Positions 29,202 to 38,650 of a stretch of 64,000 nucleotides of DNA are shown here, in pieces (within the stretch, counting starts at the first letter, position 1; each line of letters begins with the position of its first letter). The translations under genes and the position numbers were made by a program. Origin of the DNA: Acetobacteraceae bacterium H6797 (GTDB lineage: Bacteria > Pseudomonadota > Alphaproteobacteria > Acetobacterales > Acetobacteraceae); contig JADFCQ010000002.1 in NCBI GenBank assembly GCA_015223225.1, forward strand, positions 310,001 through 374,000, read 5' to 3'. Under the pieces are notes generated by a model, which searched no databases, had not been told where the DNA came from, and saw nothing but the letters and a program-made list of their open reading frames with translations.

Positions 29202-29405
29202 TCTTTCCGGCAGATGCGCTTTCGGCACCCTGATGTCAAGGAAGGCGCCCTGCCGGAGCGGCATGGCCGGCATCGGCGCCGCACCGCTTTATTCCGCATG
29301 GCGGGCGAAACGGCGCGGGACCGGAATATGGCGCCCCGCTCCGCCTTTCATACCCCCCTTCCCCGGCCTAGTCTTCCCTCAGCGAAGAAAAAGCGGAGGA
29401 ATTCA

Positions 29406-30317
29406 ATGCTTCTCGAAGGCAAGGTCGCCATCGTCACCGGGGCCGGCGGCGGTATCGGGCGGGAAATCGCCATCGCCATGGCGCTCGAAGGCGCGAAGGT
29501 CGTCATCAACGATATCGGCGCGAGCCTCACCGGCGAAGGCGGGCTTTCGGCCACCCCGGGCGAGCAGACCAAAGCCATCATCGAGCAGCGCGGCGGCACC
29601 GCCGTCACCAATACCGACAGCGTGGCCGAATGGGCCTCCGCCCAGCGCATCATCCAGTCGGCGCTGGACGCTTTCGGGCGCGTCGACATCCTGGTGAACA
29701 ATGCCGGCATCCTGCGCGACCAGATCTTCCACAAGATGACGCCGGAAGAGTGGCTGGCCGTCATCAACGTGCATCTGAACGGCAGCTTCTTCACCTCCCG
29801 CGCCGCGGCCGAGCATTTCCGCAAGCAGAATTCCGGCGCCTTCGTGCATATGACCTCGACCTCGGGGCTGATCGGCAATTTCGGCCAGGCGAATTACTCG
29901 GCGGCCAAGCTCGGCATCACGGCGCTTTCCAAATCCATCGCGCTCGACATGCAGCGCTTCGGCGTGCGTTCCAATTGCATCGCGCCCTTCGCCTGGAGCC
30001 GCATGACCTCCTCCATCCCCTCGGAAACCCCCGAGCAGAAGGCGCGCGTCGCCAAGCTCCAGGCCATGGGGCCGGAGAAGAACGCGCCGCTCGCCGTCTT
30101 CCTGGCCTCGGACGCGGCCAAGGACGTGAACGGGCAGATCTTCGCGGCGCGAAACAACGAGATTTTCCTGATGGGCCAGTCGCGGCCGATCAAGGGCATT
30201 CATCGTGGAGAGGGTTGGACGCCGGAACTGGTCGGCGAACACGCCATTCCGGCGCTCAAGGCGGCCTTCCTGCCGCTGGATCGGAGCCCGGATGTGTTTT
30301 CCTGGGACCCGGTTTGA
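29406..30317 (+). CDS. Short-chain dehydrogenase/reductase (multifunctional-enzyme-like)
   Basis: A 303-residue NAD(P)-dependent SDR. Cofactor motif TGAGGGIG lies near the N-terminus, NNAGILRDQIFHKM follows, and the catalytic Ser-Tyr-Lys appear in HMTSTSGLIGNFGQANYSAAKLG. The RDQIFHKM feature and an extended C-terminal tail (about 45 residues beyond the core) resemble the dehydrogenase domain of peroxisomal multifunctional enzyme type 2. That suggests a hydroxyacyl-CoA or steroid-type substrate. GGAGG lies six bases before ATG 29406. It converges with valS across a pair of palindromes. Confidence 0.88.
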   Translation: MLLEGKVAIVTGAGGGIGREIAIAMALEGAKVVINDIGASLTGEGGLSATPGEQTKAIIEQRGGTAVTNTDSVAEWASAQRIIQSALDAFGRVDILVNNAGILRDQIFHKMTPEEWLAVINVHLNGSFFTSRAAAEHFRKQNSGAFVHMTSTSGLIGNFGQANYSAAKLGITALSKSIALDMQRFGVRSNCIAPFAWSRMTSSIPSETPEQKARVAKLQAMGPEKNAPLAVFLASDAAKDVNGQIFAARNNEIFLMGQSRPIKGIHRGEGWTPELVGEHAIPALKAAFLPLDRSPDVFSWDPV

Positions 30318-30319
30318 GG

Positions 30320-30368
30320 AAAGGGGGCGCTGCCCCCTTTACCCCCGCCAGGGGGCAGTGCCCCCTGG
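30320..30368 (+). repeat. Pair of intergenic palindromes between the SDR gene and valS
   Basis: The first hairpin, 30320-30340, pairs AAAGGGGGC with GCCCCCTTT around GCT. The second, 30348-30368, pairs CCAGGGGGC with GCCCCCTGG around AGT. A linker ACCCCCG connects them. The first starts 3 bases after the SDR stop. The same modules recur near 38.65 kb and 55.72 kb. They probably act as a bidirectional terminator of these convergent genes. Confidence 0.8.
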
Positions 30369-30390
30369 ACCGACGCTACTTGGCGCCTAA

Positions 30391-33087
30391 TTAGCCCAGG
30401 CGGGCGATGGCGGCGGTCAGGCGAGCGATTTCGGCTTCGGCATTGGCGAGGCGCTCGCGGTTCTCCTCCACCACCTCTTCCTTGGCGCGCGCGACGAAAT
30501 CGGCATTGCCGAGCTTCGCCTCGATCTTCTTCTTATCGGACTCGGTCGTGGCCCGCGCCTTTTCGAGGCGGGCACGCTCGGCCGCGAAGTCGATCACATC
30601 GGCCAGCGGCAAGGCCAGCGTGGCCTCGCCATACAGAAGCTGGATCACGCCCGCTGGGAAAGCGCCCTCGACGGCCTGAACCTCCGTCACACGGCCGAGG
30701 CGACGGATCGCCTCGATCCAGCGCCCGGCGCGGGCTAGGTTCTCAGCCGAAGCGCCCTGCACCAGCAGCGGCACCGTGACGCTCGGCGCGACGTTCATTT
30801 CCGAACGAACGGCGCGCAGCTCGGTGATGAGGCCCACGACCCAGTCCAACTCGGCCCGCGCCTCGGCGGCACCCGGCACCTCGACGGGCACCGGCCACTT
30901 GGCGCGGATCAGGCTGCCCTCGGCGCCATAGCCGAAATGGTCCCACAGCTCTTCCGTCACGAAGGGCATGATCGGGTGCAGCAGGCGCAGGATCACACCC
31001 AGCACATGCTGGCCGGCCTGACGCAGCTCATCCTTCTCGGGCCCATCCGGCCCGTTCAGCACGGGCTTGGCGAATTCGAGGAACCAGTCGCAATAGGTGT
31101 TCCAGACGAAGCGATAGCAGGCGCTGGCATATTCGTCGAAGCGATAGGCCTCGAGCGCCTTGGTCGCCTCGATCACCGCCTGGTTCGCCGCATCGAGAAT
31201 CCAGCGCGCGAGCGGCGTCTGCGCCTTTTCCGGCACGAAGCCGGGGCGCGGCGCGATGCCGTTCATCTCGCCGAAACGAGCCGCGTTCCAGATCTTGGTG
31301 ACGAAGGCGCGGTTGCTCTCCACGCGCGCCTTGCCCAGCTTCACGTCGCGGCCCGGCGTGGTCAGCGAGGCGATGGTGAAGCGCAGCGCGTCGGTCCCGA
31401 CGCCCTCGATCAGTTCCAGCGGGTCGATGACGTTGCCCTTGGACTTCGACATCTTCTGGCCCTTCTCGTCGCGGACGAGGCCATGGATGTAGACGGTCTT
31501 GAAAGGCACATCCCCCATGAAGTGGATGCCCATCATCATCATCCGGGCGACCCAGAAGAAGATGATGTCCCAGCCCGTCACCAGCACGTCGCCGGGGTAA
31601 TACTTGTCGAGTTCCGGCGTCTTCTCCGGCCAGCCCAGCGTGCTGAACGGCCAGAGCGCGGAGGAGAACCAGGTGTCCAGCACGTCCTCGTCGCGCGTCA
31701 GCACCACATCGGGGCCGAACTTCTCGCGCGCGGCCGCATAGGCCTCTTCTTCCGACTTCTCGACGAAGCAGGTGCCGTCCGGCGCATACCAGGCCGGGAT
31801 CTGATGCCCCCACCAGAGCTGGCGCGAGATGCACCACGGCTGGATGTCGCGCATCCAGCTGAAGAAGATGTTCTCAAACTGCTTGGGCACGAACTCGGTC
31901 TTGCCCGTCTCCACCGCCTCGATGGCGGGCTTGGCCAGCGTCGCCGCGTCGCAATACCACTGCAGCGTCAGGCGCGGCTCGATCACCACGCCCGAACGGT
32001 CGCCATGCGGCACCTGGTTCACGTGGGGCTCGATCTTCTCGACCAGCTCCAGCCGCTCCAACTCGGCGACGATACGCTTGCGCGCCTCGAAACGGTCGAT
32101 ACCGGCCAGGGCGCGGACGAATTCCGGGTCGGCCAGGCCTTCGACGAAGGCGAGCTCGCCCTCGATCTCGGTCAGCATTACCTTCGCCTCGGCATCGAGC
32201 ACGCTCGGCATGGCGAGGTTGTGGCGCTTGCCGACATTGAAGTCGTTGAAGTCATGCGCGGGCGTGATCTTCACCGCGCCGGAGCCCTTCTCCGGGTCCG
32301 AATATTCGTCGGCGACGACCGGGATGCGGCGGCCGGTCAGCGGCAGCACCACGAACTTGCCGATCAGATCGGCGAAACGCTCGTCGCTCGGGTGCACGGC
32401 GACGGCCGTATCGCCCAGCATGGTCTCGGGGCGAGTGGTCGCGACCGTGAGGAAGCGGCCCGGCTGACCCTCGACCGGATAGCGCAGATACCAGAGCGAG
32501 CCCTTCATCTCGCGGTTCTCGACCTCGAGGTCGGAAATCGCGGTGAGGAACTTGGGGTCCCAGTTCACCAAGCGCTTGTCGCGATAGATCAGCCCCTGCT
32601 TCTGGAGCGTCACGAAAACTTCCAGCACGGCGGCCGAAAGCCCGTTATCCATCGTGAAGCGCTCGCGCGGCCAGTCGAGGCTGGCGCCCAGGCGGCGGAG
32701 CTGGCGGGTGATGGTGCCGCCGGACTCGGCCTTCCATTCCCACACCTTATCGGTGAAGGCCTTGCGGCCCATCGAGCGACGGTCCTGGTTGCCCTGGGCG
32801 GCAAGCTGGCGCTCGACGACCATCTGCGTCGCGATCCCCGCATGATCCGTGCCGGGCATCCACAGGGCGTCGCGGCCCTGCATCCGGCGCCACCGGATCA
32901 GCGTGTCCTGCAGCGTCATGGTCAGGGCGTGACCGATATGCAGGCTGCCGGTGACATTCGGCGGGGGGATCATGATGGTGAAAGGCGTGGCCGCGCTGGC
33001 CGGATCGGCGGCGAAAGCCCCCGACTTTTCCCAGCCATCGTAAAGGCGCGGCTCGAAAGCCGTCGGCGCAAAGGTCTTGTCCAGCAT
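30391..33087 (-). CDS. valS: Valyl-tRNA synthetase
   Basis: Charges tRNA-Val. The 898-residue class I enzyme has HIGH at residues 50-53 (VTGSLHIGHALT), the editing domain with TTRPETMLGDTAVAVHPSDER, KMSKS in GQKMSKSKGNVIDP and a C-terminal coiled coil (AERARLEKARATTESDKKK onward). Each of these is typical of ValS. The gene converges with the SDR gene. No leader T-box-like structure was found upstream. The start at 33087 gives the normal N-terminus. Confidence 0.97.
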   Translation of the reverse strand: MLDKTFAPTAFEPRLYDGWEKSGAFAADPASAATPFTIMIPPPNVTGSLHIGHALTMTLQDTLIRWRRMQGRDALWMPGTDHAGIATQMVVERQLAAQGNQDRRSMGRKAFTDKVWEWKAESGGTITRQLRRLGASLDWPRERFTMDNGLSAAVLEVFVTLQKQGLIYRDKRLVNWDPKFLTAISDLEVENREMKGSLWYLRYPVEGQPGRFLTVATTRPETMLGDTAVAVHPSDERFADLIGKFVVLPLTGRRIPVVADEYSDPEKGSGAVKITPAHDFNDFNVGKRHNLAMPSVLDAEAKVMLTEIEGELAFVEGLADPEFVRALAGIDRFEARKRIVAELERLELVEKIEPHVNQVPHGDRSGVVIEPRLTLQWYCDAATLAKPAIEAVETGKTEFVPKQFENIFFSWMRDIQPWCISRQLWWGHQIPAWYAPDGTCFVEKSEEEAYAAAREKFGPDVVLTRDEDVLDTWFSSALWPFSTLGWPEKTPELDKYYPGDVLVTGWDIIFFWVARMMMMGIHFMGDVPFKTVYIHGLVRDEKGQKMSKSKGNVIDPLELIEGVGTDALRFTIASLTTPGRDVKLGKARVESNRAFVTKIWNAARFGEMNGIAPRPGFVPEKAQTPLARWILDAANQAVIEATKALEAYRFDEYASACYRFVWNTYCDWFLEFAKPVLNGPDGPEKDELRQAGQHVLGVILRLLHPIMPFVTEELWDHFGYGAEGSLIRAKWPVPVEVPGAAEARAELDWVVGLITELRAVRSEMNVAPSVTVPLLVQGASAENLARAGRWIEAIRRLGRVTEVQAVEGAFPAGVIQLLYGEATLALPLADVIDFAAERARLEKARATTESDKKKIEAKLGNADFVARAKEEVVEENRERLANAEAEIARLTAAIARLG

Positions 33088-33248
33088 GGGCGCACCGTTG
33101 GGCGGCCCGGCCGCCTACGTCAAGGGGGCGTCACGGGACGGCGCCATGCGGCCGTTCGATACCCGCGGAACAGGCTTGGCGCGGTCGCCATTCAGCACCA
33201 GGAAGGGCTGGCAGGGGATTTTTCGTCCCCGAGGGTGGTGCGAGCGCA

Positions 33249-33269
33249 GCCGATACCCTTTGTATCGGC
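33249..33269 (-). terminator. Perfect hairpin between the SirB1-like gene and valS
   Basis: An 8-bp stem (GCCGATAC / GTATCGGC) with a 5-base loop lies 47 bases past the SirB1-like stop. No U-run follows. It is a possible terminator or a structure in the valS leader; the rest of the 228-base gap shows nothing clear beyond a weak GGGGA/TCCCC stem near 33214. Confidence 0.45.
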
Positions 33270-33315
33270 CAGCGAGCACTGCCAGACCAACCCGCAGGCT
33301 GAATGGCGATCGGCG

Positions 33316-34179
33316 TCAGTTCAGCCTCTGCCGAAGCTCCTCGATGAGGTGGCGCACCCGGTCGGCCGCCTCGCCGGCCGGCACTAACGCAAGGAAGCGC
33401 TCCAGGCTGGTCAGCGCCGCCGTCAGCCTGTCCAGCCGCGCATTCATCAGCCCGGTCTCGCGCCACAGCATCGCCGTCTCGGGGGCGAAGCGGAGCATAT
33501 CCTCGGCGCAGGTTAGCGCGCCTTCCAGGTCGCCCGCGCCCAGGCGGCGGAGCTTGATATTGGTCTGCAGCCGCAGCAGCACCGCCCGCTTGCCCATCGG
33601 CACCAGCACGCCGGGGCGAAGCTCCGCCTTCTCACCCTCGAAGGTCTTGAGCAATTGCCGCAGCGCCGGAGCATCGAGCGCGATGCCGCCATGGAAGGGG
33701 TCGATCACCAGCGCCCCGCCCGGCCCTTCCAGCGCGATGAGGAAATGGCCGGGGAAATCGATGCCATGCGCCGGCCAGCCCGCCGCCTCGGCCAGATGCA
33801 ACCAGAGCAGGCCCAGCGCCACCGGCAGCCCCCGCCGACGCGCCAGTACGGCGATGAGATTGGCATTGGCGAGGTCGTCATAGGTTTCGCTATCGCCCGC
33901 GAAGCCTTCCAGCACCGAGGCGATGGCGAGGCGGCGGCGCTCCAGATCGCCCGCATCGGCCTGGGGGTCGGCAGCGACGGCTTCCAGCAGATCCCGTGTC
34001 AGGGCGGAGATGGTTGCGGCCGCGGCGCGCCAATCGGCTTCCGGACGGTCGATCCGGGCGCATTGCAGGGCGACGGCGGCCAGGTCCAGCTCGCCCTCCG
34101 GCAGCCTTCCGGCCGCCTCGAGGGCGGCGCGGGCTTCCTGGCGGCTGCGGGCCTCAGGGGTGGAGGGCGCTTCGCTCAT
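33316..34179 (-). CDS. SirB1-family transglutaminase-like/TPR protein
   Basis: A 287-residue protein of the SirB1 N-terminal (transglutaminase-like) family followed by a TPR-like tail. Characteristic pieces are ANLIAVLARRRGLPVALGLLWLHLAEAAGWPAHGIDFPGHFLIAL and VLVIDPFHGG-like ALVIDPFHGG. In this family the papain-like catalytic residues are mostly lost, and the role is unclear. The C-terminal part (about 215-285) has the helical repeat pattern of TPRs (ALTCAEDMLRFAPETAMLWRE). ATG 34179 shares an A with the HIT stop (TGATG), so it is coupled to HIT. Confidence 0.85.
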   Translation of the reverse strand: MSEAPSTPEARSRQEARAALEAAGRLPEGELDLAAVALQCARIDRPEADWRAAAATISALTRDLLEAVAADPQADAGDLERRRLAIASVLEGFAGDSETYDDLANANLIAVLARRRGLPVALGLLWLHLAEAAGWPAHGIDFPGHFLIALEGPGGALVIDPFHGGIALDAPALRQLLKTFEGEKAELRPGVLVPMGKRAVLLRLQTNIKLRRLGAGDLEGALTCAEDMLRFAPETAMLWRETGLMNARLDRLTAALTSLERFLALVPAGEAADRVRHLIEELRQRLN

Positions 34180-34556
34180 CAATCCGCCAGCATCGGGCCG
34201 AGCGGCTTGCCGGCCAGGAGATGAACGTGGAAATGCGGCACTTCCTGCCCGGCATGCTCGCCCATATTGGCCAGCACCCGATAGCCAGGCTGGTCGAGGC
34301 CGAGCGAGGTCGCGACCGAGGAGACGGCCTTCCAGAAGCCCGCCACCAAGTCGGCCGGGGCGGCGGCGCCGAAATCGGAAATGCTCACATAGGGCCCCTT
34401 GGGGATCACCAGCACATGAACCGGCGCCTTGGGCGCGATGTCATGGAAGGCGAGCGCGAAATCGTCCTCATAGACCTTCCGGGCCGGGATCTCGCCGCGC
34501 AGGATGCGGGCGAAGATGTTGTTCTCGTCATAGGGAGGCAGGCCGGAGACGGGCAT
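34179..34556 (-). CDS. HIT-family hydrolase
   Basis: A 125-residue histidine-triad protein that hydrolyses purine nucleoside phosphoramidates or related substrates. The triad is VPHFHVHLLAG near residues 106-116. FARILRGEIPARKVYEDD and HVLVIPKGPYVSISDF are standard HIT blocks. The ATG at 34556 was chosen; an upstream TTG is open but lacks conserved sequence. A 7-bp hairpin (34576-34595) lies in the leader. Confidence 0.92.
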   Translation of the reverse strand: MPVSGLPPYDENNIFARILRGEIPARKVYEDDFALAFHDIAPKAPVHVLVIPKGPYVSISDFGAAAPADLVAGFWKAVSSVATSLGLDQPGYRVLANMGEHAGQEVPHFHVHLLAGKPLGPMLAD

Positions 34557-35024
34557 TGGACGATACCTTCGCAAGCCGGCAGGCCAGGCTGCCGGTCAAA
34601 GACCGATGGGCCCCGACTCCTGCCGCTCCCGGCGCCGTCATGCAAGGGGGCCACCCGCGCTTGCGGCAGCCCAGACCCGCGCCTGGCGATTAAGGCGAAA
34701 ACCCATCGGTTTCGCCATGATTGCCGCCTTATTTCCGCCGCAATCAAAAGCAGCCAAATTCAGTCACTTACAGCGAAATATCGAGAAACAAGGCTTTATT
34801 GGCCTTCCGCCTGCCGCAGTGCAACTAAGCAGGCCAGCCAGGCTTGTTTTTCAGTGCCCTGGAAGCGGAAACCGAATGGTTCCCTTCCATCGCGCCAGGA
34901 GATAAGGCCATCCCGCGATGGCGCAGGCTTGGTGATCGGCCAGATGGATTTAGCCGACGAGTTCAGCCGAGGCAGTAGCCATAAAGCGGCCCTCGGCCTT
35001 CTCGTTACGATATGGATGATGGAC
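34557..35024. other. Structured 468-base gene-free region upstream of lpxC
   Basis: No convincing gene is present. The middle (about 34715-34850) is much more AT-rich than the rest of the window and probably holds the lpxC promoter. Several inverted repeats are visible: GGCGAAA/TTTCGCC (34694-34716), GCCTGC/GCAGGC (34809-34834) followed by a TTTTT run near 34846, and CCATCGCG/CGCGATGG (34887-34921) enclosing AGGAGATAAGG. The HIT gene's own leader also has a CCGGCAG/CTGCCGG hairpin. A leader RNA or small RNA is possible but not shown. Confidence 0.4.
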
Positions 35025-35990
35025 ATGGACGGTTTCCTTCCGGTTGATACGGGGCGGCGCAGGACGCTGAAGGCATCCATCGGATGCGTCGGCGTCGGCC
35101 TGCATTCCGGCCGGCGGGCGACCGTCACCCTGCGTCCCGCGGCTGCCGGCACCGGCATCGTCTTCCGCCGCACCGATCTCGGCATCGATATTCCCGCCCG
35201 TTTCGACCGCGTCGGCGATACCCGCCTCTGCACCGCCCTCTTCGCCGAGGACATGCCCGAGGCGCGCCTCGGGACGGTGGAGCATGTGATGGCGGCCCTG
35301 GCCGGCTGCGGCATCGACGATGCGATCGTCGCCGTGGATGGCCCGGAAGTGCCCATTCTCGACGGTTCGGCCGCGCCCTTCATCTTCCTCATCGACTGCG
35401 CCGGCGTGGTGAACAGCCAAGTGGCCCGCTCGGTGATCGAGGTGCTGAAGACCGTTCGTGTGGAAGACGGCACCGGCCCCGGTGCCGCCTGGGCTGAGTT
35501 GCACCCCGCGAGCCTGCCGGGCTTCGAGGCCGAGCTGACCATCGACTTCCCGAACACGGCCATCGGCCGCCAGTCGATGAACCTGCGCGTCACGCCCGAT
35601 ACCTTCCGTCACATCCTGGCCGACTCGCGCACCTTCACCCTGGCGGACGACATCACCCGCCTCCGCGCCGCCGGCCTCGCCCAGGGCGGCAGCCTGGAGA
35701 ATGCCGTGGTGGTCGATGGCCCGCTGGTGGTGAACCCGGGCGGATTGCGCCATGCCGATGAATTCGTGCGCCACAAGCTGCTCGACGTGGTGGGTGACCT
35801 GGCCCTGGCCGGCAACCCGCTCAACGCGCGTTTCCGCGGCTTCCGCTCGGGCCACGCGCTGAACAACCGCCTGCTGCGCGCCCTCTTCGCCGACCGTTCG
35901 GCCTGGCGCCTCCTCTCCCCGGACGACGCGCTGCGGACGAGCTCCGGCAGCAGCGCCGCCCGCCTCCCTGCCGCCGCCGCGCCGGTCTGA
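35025..35990 (+). CDS. lpxC: UDP-3-O-acyl-N-acetylglucosamine deacetylase LpxC
   Basis: Catalyses the committed step of lipid A synthesis. The 321 residues include GVGLHSGRRATVTLRPA, E86 and H87 (GTVEHVMAAL; general base and zinc ligand), the RHKLLDVVGD block with the other zinc ligands and the catalytic histidine in SGHALNNRLLRAL. ATG 35025 gives the expected N-terminus, but ATG codons at 35016 and 35019 are equally possible; none has a clear ribosome-binding site. bamD and recN follow, a conserved alphaproteobacterial order. Confidence 0.95.
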   Translation: MDGFLPVDTGRRRTLKASIGCVGVGLHSGRRATVTLRPAAAGTGIVFRRTDLGIDIPARFDRVGDTRLCTALFAEDMPEARLGTVEHVMAALAGCGIDDAIVAVDGPEVPILDGSAAPFIFLIDCAGVVNSQVARSVIEVLKTVRVEDGTGPGAAWAELHPASLPGFEAELTIDFPNTAIGRQSMNLRVTPDTFRHILADSRTFTLADDITRLRAAGLAQGGSLENAVVVDGPLVVNPGGLRHADEFVRHKLLDVVGDLALAGNPLNARFRGFRSGHALNNRLLRALFADRSAWRLLSPDDALRTSSGSSAARLPAAAAPV

Positions 35991-36093
35991 GCAGGATGTG
36001 ACCGGCTGCCCCGCCGGGCGGCCGAGTCTCGGCGTGTAACCGCGCCGCCCCTCCCTCGCGACGCCCGCCGAGGCGTGATATAGAGGCGCCGTC

Positions 36094-36957
36094 ATGAGCC
36101 ATCGTCGCATCGCGCCGCGTCACCTCGGCCTCTTCCTGCTGCTCCCTCTCAGCCTCGCTGCTTGCGGAGATGACGGCGTCCGCGCCTGGGACGGCACGCA
36201 AGCCGGCCTCCGCGCCCGTGTCGCCAGCGGTCAGGAAACAGCCGATTCCCTCTATGCCAACGGCATCGCAGCCCTTCAGGCCCGCCGCTGGCAGCAGGCC
36301 GTCGAGCTGTTCGACCTCGTGGAGCGGGAGCATCCCTTCTCCACCTGGGCCACCAACGCGAAGCTCATGGGCGCCTATGGCGAATACATGCGCAATCGCT
36401 ACCCGGAGGCCATCGGCCGGCTGGACAACTTCATCCAGCTGCACCCGGCCCATCGCGACATCGCCTATGCCTATTACCTGCGCGCCCTCTGCTTCTATGA
36501 GCAGATCAACGACGTGCAGCGCGACCAATCCGCCAGCGTCACCGCCATCACCGTGCTGCAGGAAGTGGTCGATCGCTTCCCCGACACGACCTATGCCCGC
36601 GACGCCAAGCTGAAGATCGATCTGGCGCGCGACCATCTCGCCGGCCGAGAGATGGATGTCGGCCGATTCTACCAGAAGCGGAAGCTCTATGGCGCCGCCC
36701 TGGGCCGCTTCCGCAACGTGGTCGACAATTACCAGAACACCAACCACGCCGCCGAGGCCCTGCACCGCATGGTGGAGATCTACCTCGCCCTCGGCCTGCC
36801 GGACGAAGCCAAGCGCACCGCCTCGGTTCTCGGCCATAACTACCCCGGCAGCGAGTGGTACCAGGACAGCTACAACCTGCTCGTCGAGAACGGCCAGGCG
36901 CCGCGCGACGAGAATAGTCCCGGCTTCTTCGGGCGCATGTGGAACTCGGTCTTCTGA
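36094..36957 (+). CDS. bamD: Outer membrane assembly lipoprotein BamD
   Basis: A 287-residue BAM-complex lipoprotein that helps fold outer-membrane beta-barrels. The signal ends at a lipobox LAAC with C24. Five TPR-like repeats follow, for example ANGIAALQARRWQQAVELFDLVEREHPF and GRFYQKRKLYGAALGRFRNVVDNYQ. The tail ends near GFFGRMWNSVF. It begins 103 bases after lpxC; recN follows after 22 bases. Confidence 0.95.
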   Translation: MSHRRIAPRHLGLFLLLPLSLAACGDDGVRAWDGTQAGLRARVASGQETADSLYANGIAALQARRWQQAVELFDLVEREHPFSTWATNAKLMGAYGEYMRNRYPEAIGRLDNFIQLHPAHRDIAYAYYLRALCFYEQINDVQRDQSASVTAITVLQEVVDRFPDTTYARDAKLKIDLARDHLAGREMDVGRFYQKRKLYGAALGRFRNVVDNYQNTNHAAEALHRMVEIYLALGLPDEAKRTASVLGHNYPGSEWYQDSYNLLVENGQAPRDENSPGFFGRMWNSVF

Positions 36958-36979
36958 CCGCCGCGCCGGGCCGCCCGCC

Positions 36980-38650
36980 ATGCTAGCGTCGCTCGCCATC
37001 CGCGACGTGGTGCTGATCGAGCGCCTCGACCTGCATTTCGGCCCCGGCCTCACCGTGCTCACGGGTGAGACCGGCGCCGGCAAATCCATCCTGCTCGACA
37101 GTCTCGGCCTCGCGCTCGGCGCGCGGGCCGAATCGGGCATGGTCCGCAGCGGGCAGAATCAGGCCAGCGTCACCGCCGCCTTCCACCCCGCGCTGGGCCA
37201 CCCGGCCTTCGCCCTGCTGGCCGAGCAGGGCGTCTCGGCCGAGGACGAGATCATCGTCCGCCGCGTGGTGCAGGCCGATGGCCGCTCCCGCGCCTTCGTG
37301 AATGACGAGCCCGTCGCCGCCGGCTTCCTCCGCCGGCTCGGTGCGCTGCTGGTCGAGGTGCAGGGCCAGCACGATCAGGTGGGCCTCGCCGACCCTGCCT
37401 CCCATGCCGGGCTGCTCGATGCTTTCGGCGGCCTGGAATCCGAGCGCCAGCGCACCGCCGAGGCCTTCCGCGCCTGGCGCAATGCCGAGAAGGCCCTGGC
37501 CGAGGCCGAAGCCGCGATCGAGGCGGCGCAGCGCGACGAGGAATGGCTCCGCCACGCCCTGGAAGAGCTATCCAAACTCGCGCCCATGGAGGGCGAGGAG
37601 GATCAGCTCGCCGCCGAGCGCCAGGCCATGCAGGCCGGGGAGCGCCGCGCCGAGGCCATCGCCAGCGCCCTTTCCGAGCTTCAGCCACGCGATCGCCGGG
37701 GCGGCGGCGGCCCTGCGGCCGCGCTGCGCAACGCCGCCCGGGCGCTGGAACGCCTGCCCGCGCCGAATGAGGAGGCCCAGCCGGCCCTGGCCGCGCTGAC
37801 CGCGGCCCAGGATGCGCTGGCCGAGGCCGAGGGCCTGCTCGAACGCCTCGTTGCCGACCAGGGCGCCGATCCGCGCCGGCTGGAGCTGGTGGAGGAGCGG
37901 CTTTTCGCCCTCCGCGCCGCCGCCCGGAAACATGCCGTGGCTGTGGTGGAATTGCCTTCGCTGCTGGAATCGCTACGGGCCCGCCTCGCCTCCCTCGATG
38001 CCGGCACCGGCCGCGTCGCCCAGCTTTCCAGCGAGGCCCGCGCCGCCCGTGAGGCCTATCTCGGCGCGGGCAAGGCGCTGAGTGCGGCGCGCAAGGCGGC
38101 CGCCATCCAGCTCGAGGGTGCCGTCGCCCAGGAATTGCCGCCGCTGAAGCTCGATCGCGCGCGGCTGCATATCGACCTCACGCCCCGCGACGAGAAGGCC
38201 TGGGGCACGGATGGCATGGACCGTGTCACCTTCCTCGTCTCGACCAATCCGGGCCAGACGCCGGGGCAGTTGGAGAAGATCGCCTCGGGCGGCGAGCTGT
38301 CGCGCCTCATGCTGGCGCTGAAGGTCGTGCTCGCGCGCGGCTCGCCGGTGCCCACGCTGGTTTTCGACGAGGTGGATTCCGGCATCGGTGGCGCCACGGC
38401 GGCGGCGGTGGGTGAGCGCCTCGCCCGCGTCGCGGACCGGCTCCAGGTGCTGGTGGTCACGCATAGCCCGCAGGTCGCGGCCCGAGGCGCTGCGCATCTG
38501 CGCGTGGCGAAATCGGTGAAGGATGGCCGCGCGGAGACCCGCGTGGAACCGCTCTCCATGGAGGCACGCCGCGAGGAATTGGCGCGGATGCTGTCGGGGG
38601 AGAATGTGACCGAAGCGGCGAGAGCGGCGGCCGACAGTTTGTTGGCTTAG
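36980..38650 (+). CDS. recN: DNA repair protein RecN
   Basis: An SMC-like ATPase in double-strand-break repair, 556 residues. It starts MLASLAIRDVVLIERLDLHF, with Walker A GETGAGKS soon after. A long coiled-coil middle (about 150-370, Ala/Glu/Arg-rich) separates the head halves. The C-terminal head has IASGGELSRLMLALKVVL (signature) and PTLVFDEVDSGIGG (Walker B), both RecN-specific. Its stop abuts a palindromic repeat. Confidence 0.96.
   Translation: MLASLAIRDVVLIERLDLHFGPGLTVLTGETGAGKSILLDSLGLALGARAESGMVRSGQNQASVTAAFHPALGHPAFALLAEQGVSAEDEIIVRRVVQADGRSRAFVNDEPVAAGFLRRLGALLVEVQGQHDQVGLADPASHAGLLDAFGGLESERQRTAEAFRAWRNAEKALAEAEAAIEAAQRDEEWLRHALEELSKLAPMEGEEDQLAAERQAMQAGERRAEAIASALSELQPRDRRGGGGPAAALRNAARALERLPAPNEEAQPALAALTAAQDALAEAEGLLERLVADQGADPRRLELVEERLFALRAAARKHAVAVVELPSLLESLRARLASLDAGTGRVAQLSSEARAAREAYLGAGKALSAARKAAAIQLEGAVAQELPPLKLDRARLHIDLTPRDEKAWGTDGMDRVTFLVSTNPGQTPGQLEKIASGGELSRLMLALKVVLARGSPVPTLVFDEVDSGIGGATAAAVGERLARVADRLQVLVVTHSPQVAARGAAHLRVAKSVKDGRAETRVEPLSMEARREELARMLSGENVTEAARAAADSLLA

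Noticed and set aside
33088..33315. A T-box or other tRNA-sensing leader before valS
   Set aside because: The two hairpins present show no T-box sequence, and T-boxes are not expected in this group.
30937..33387. An 816-codon plus-strand frame opposite valS
   Set aside because: Antisense to an unmistakable ValS; composition (many R, H, Q and G) is typical of a GC-rich shadow frame.
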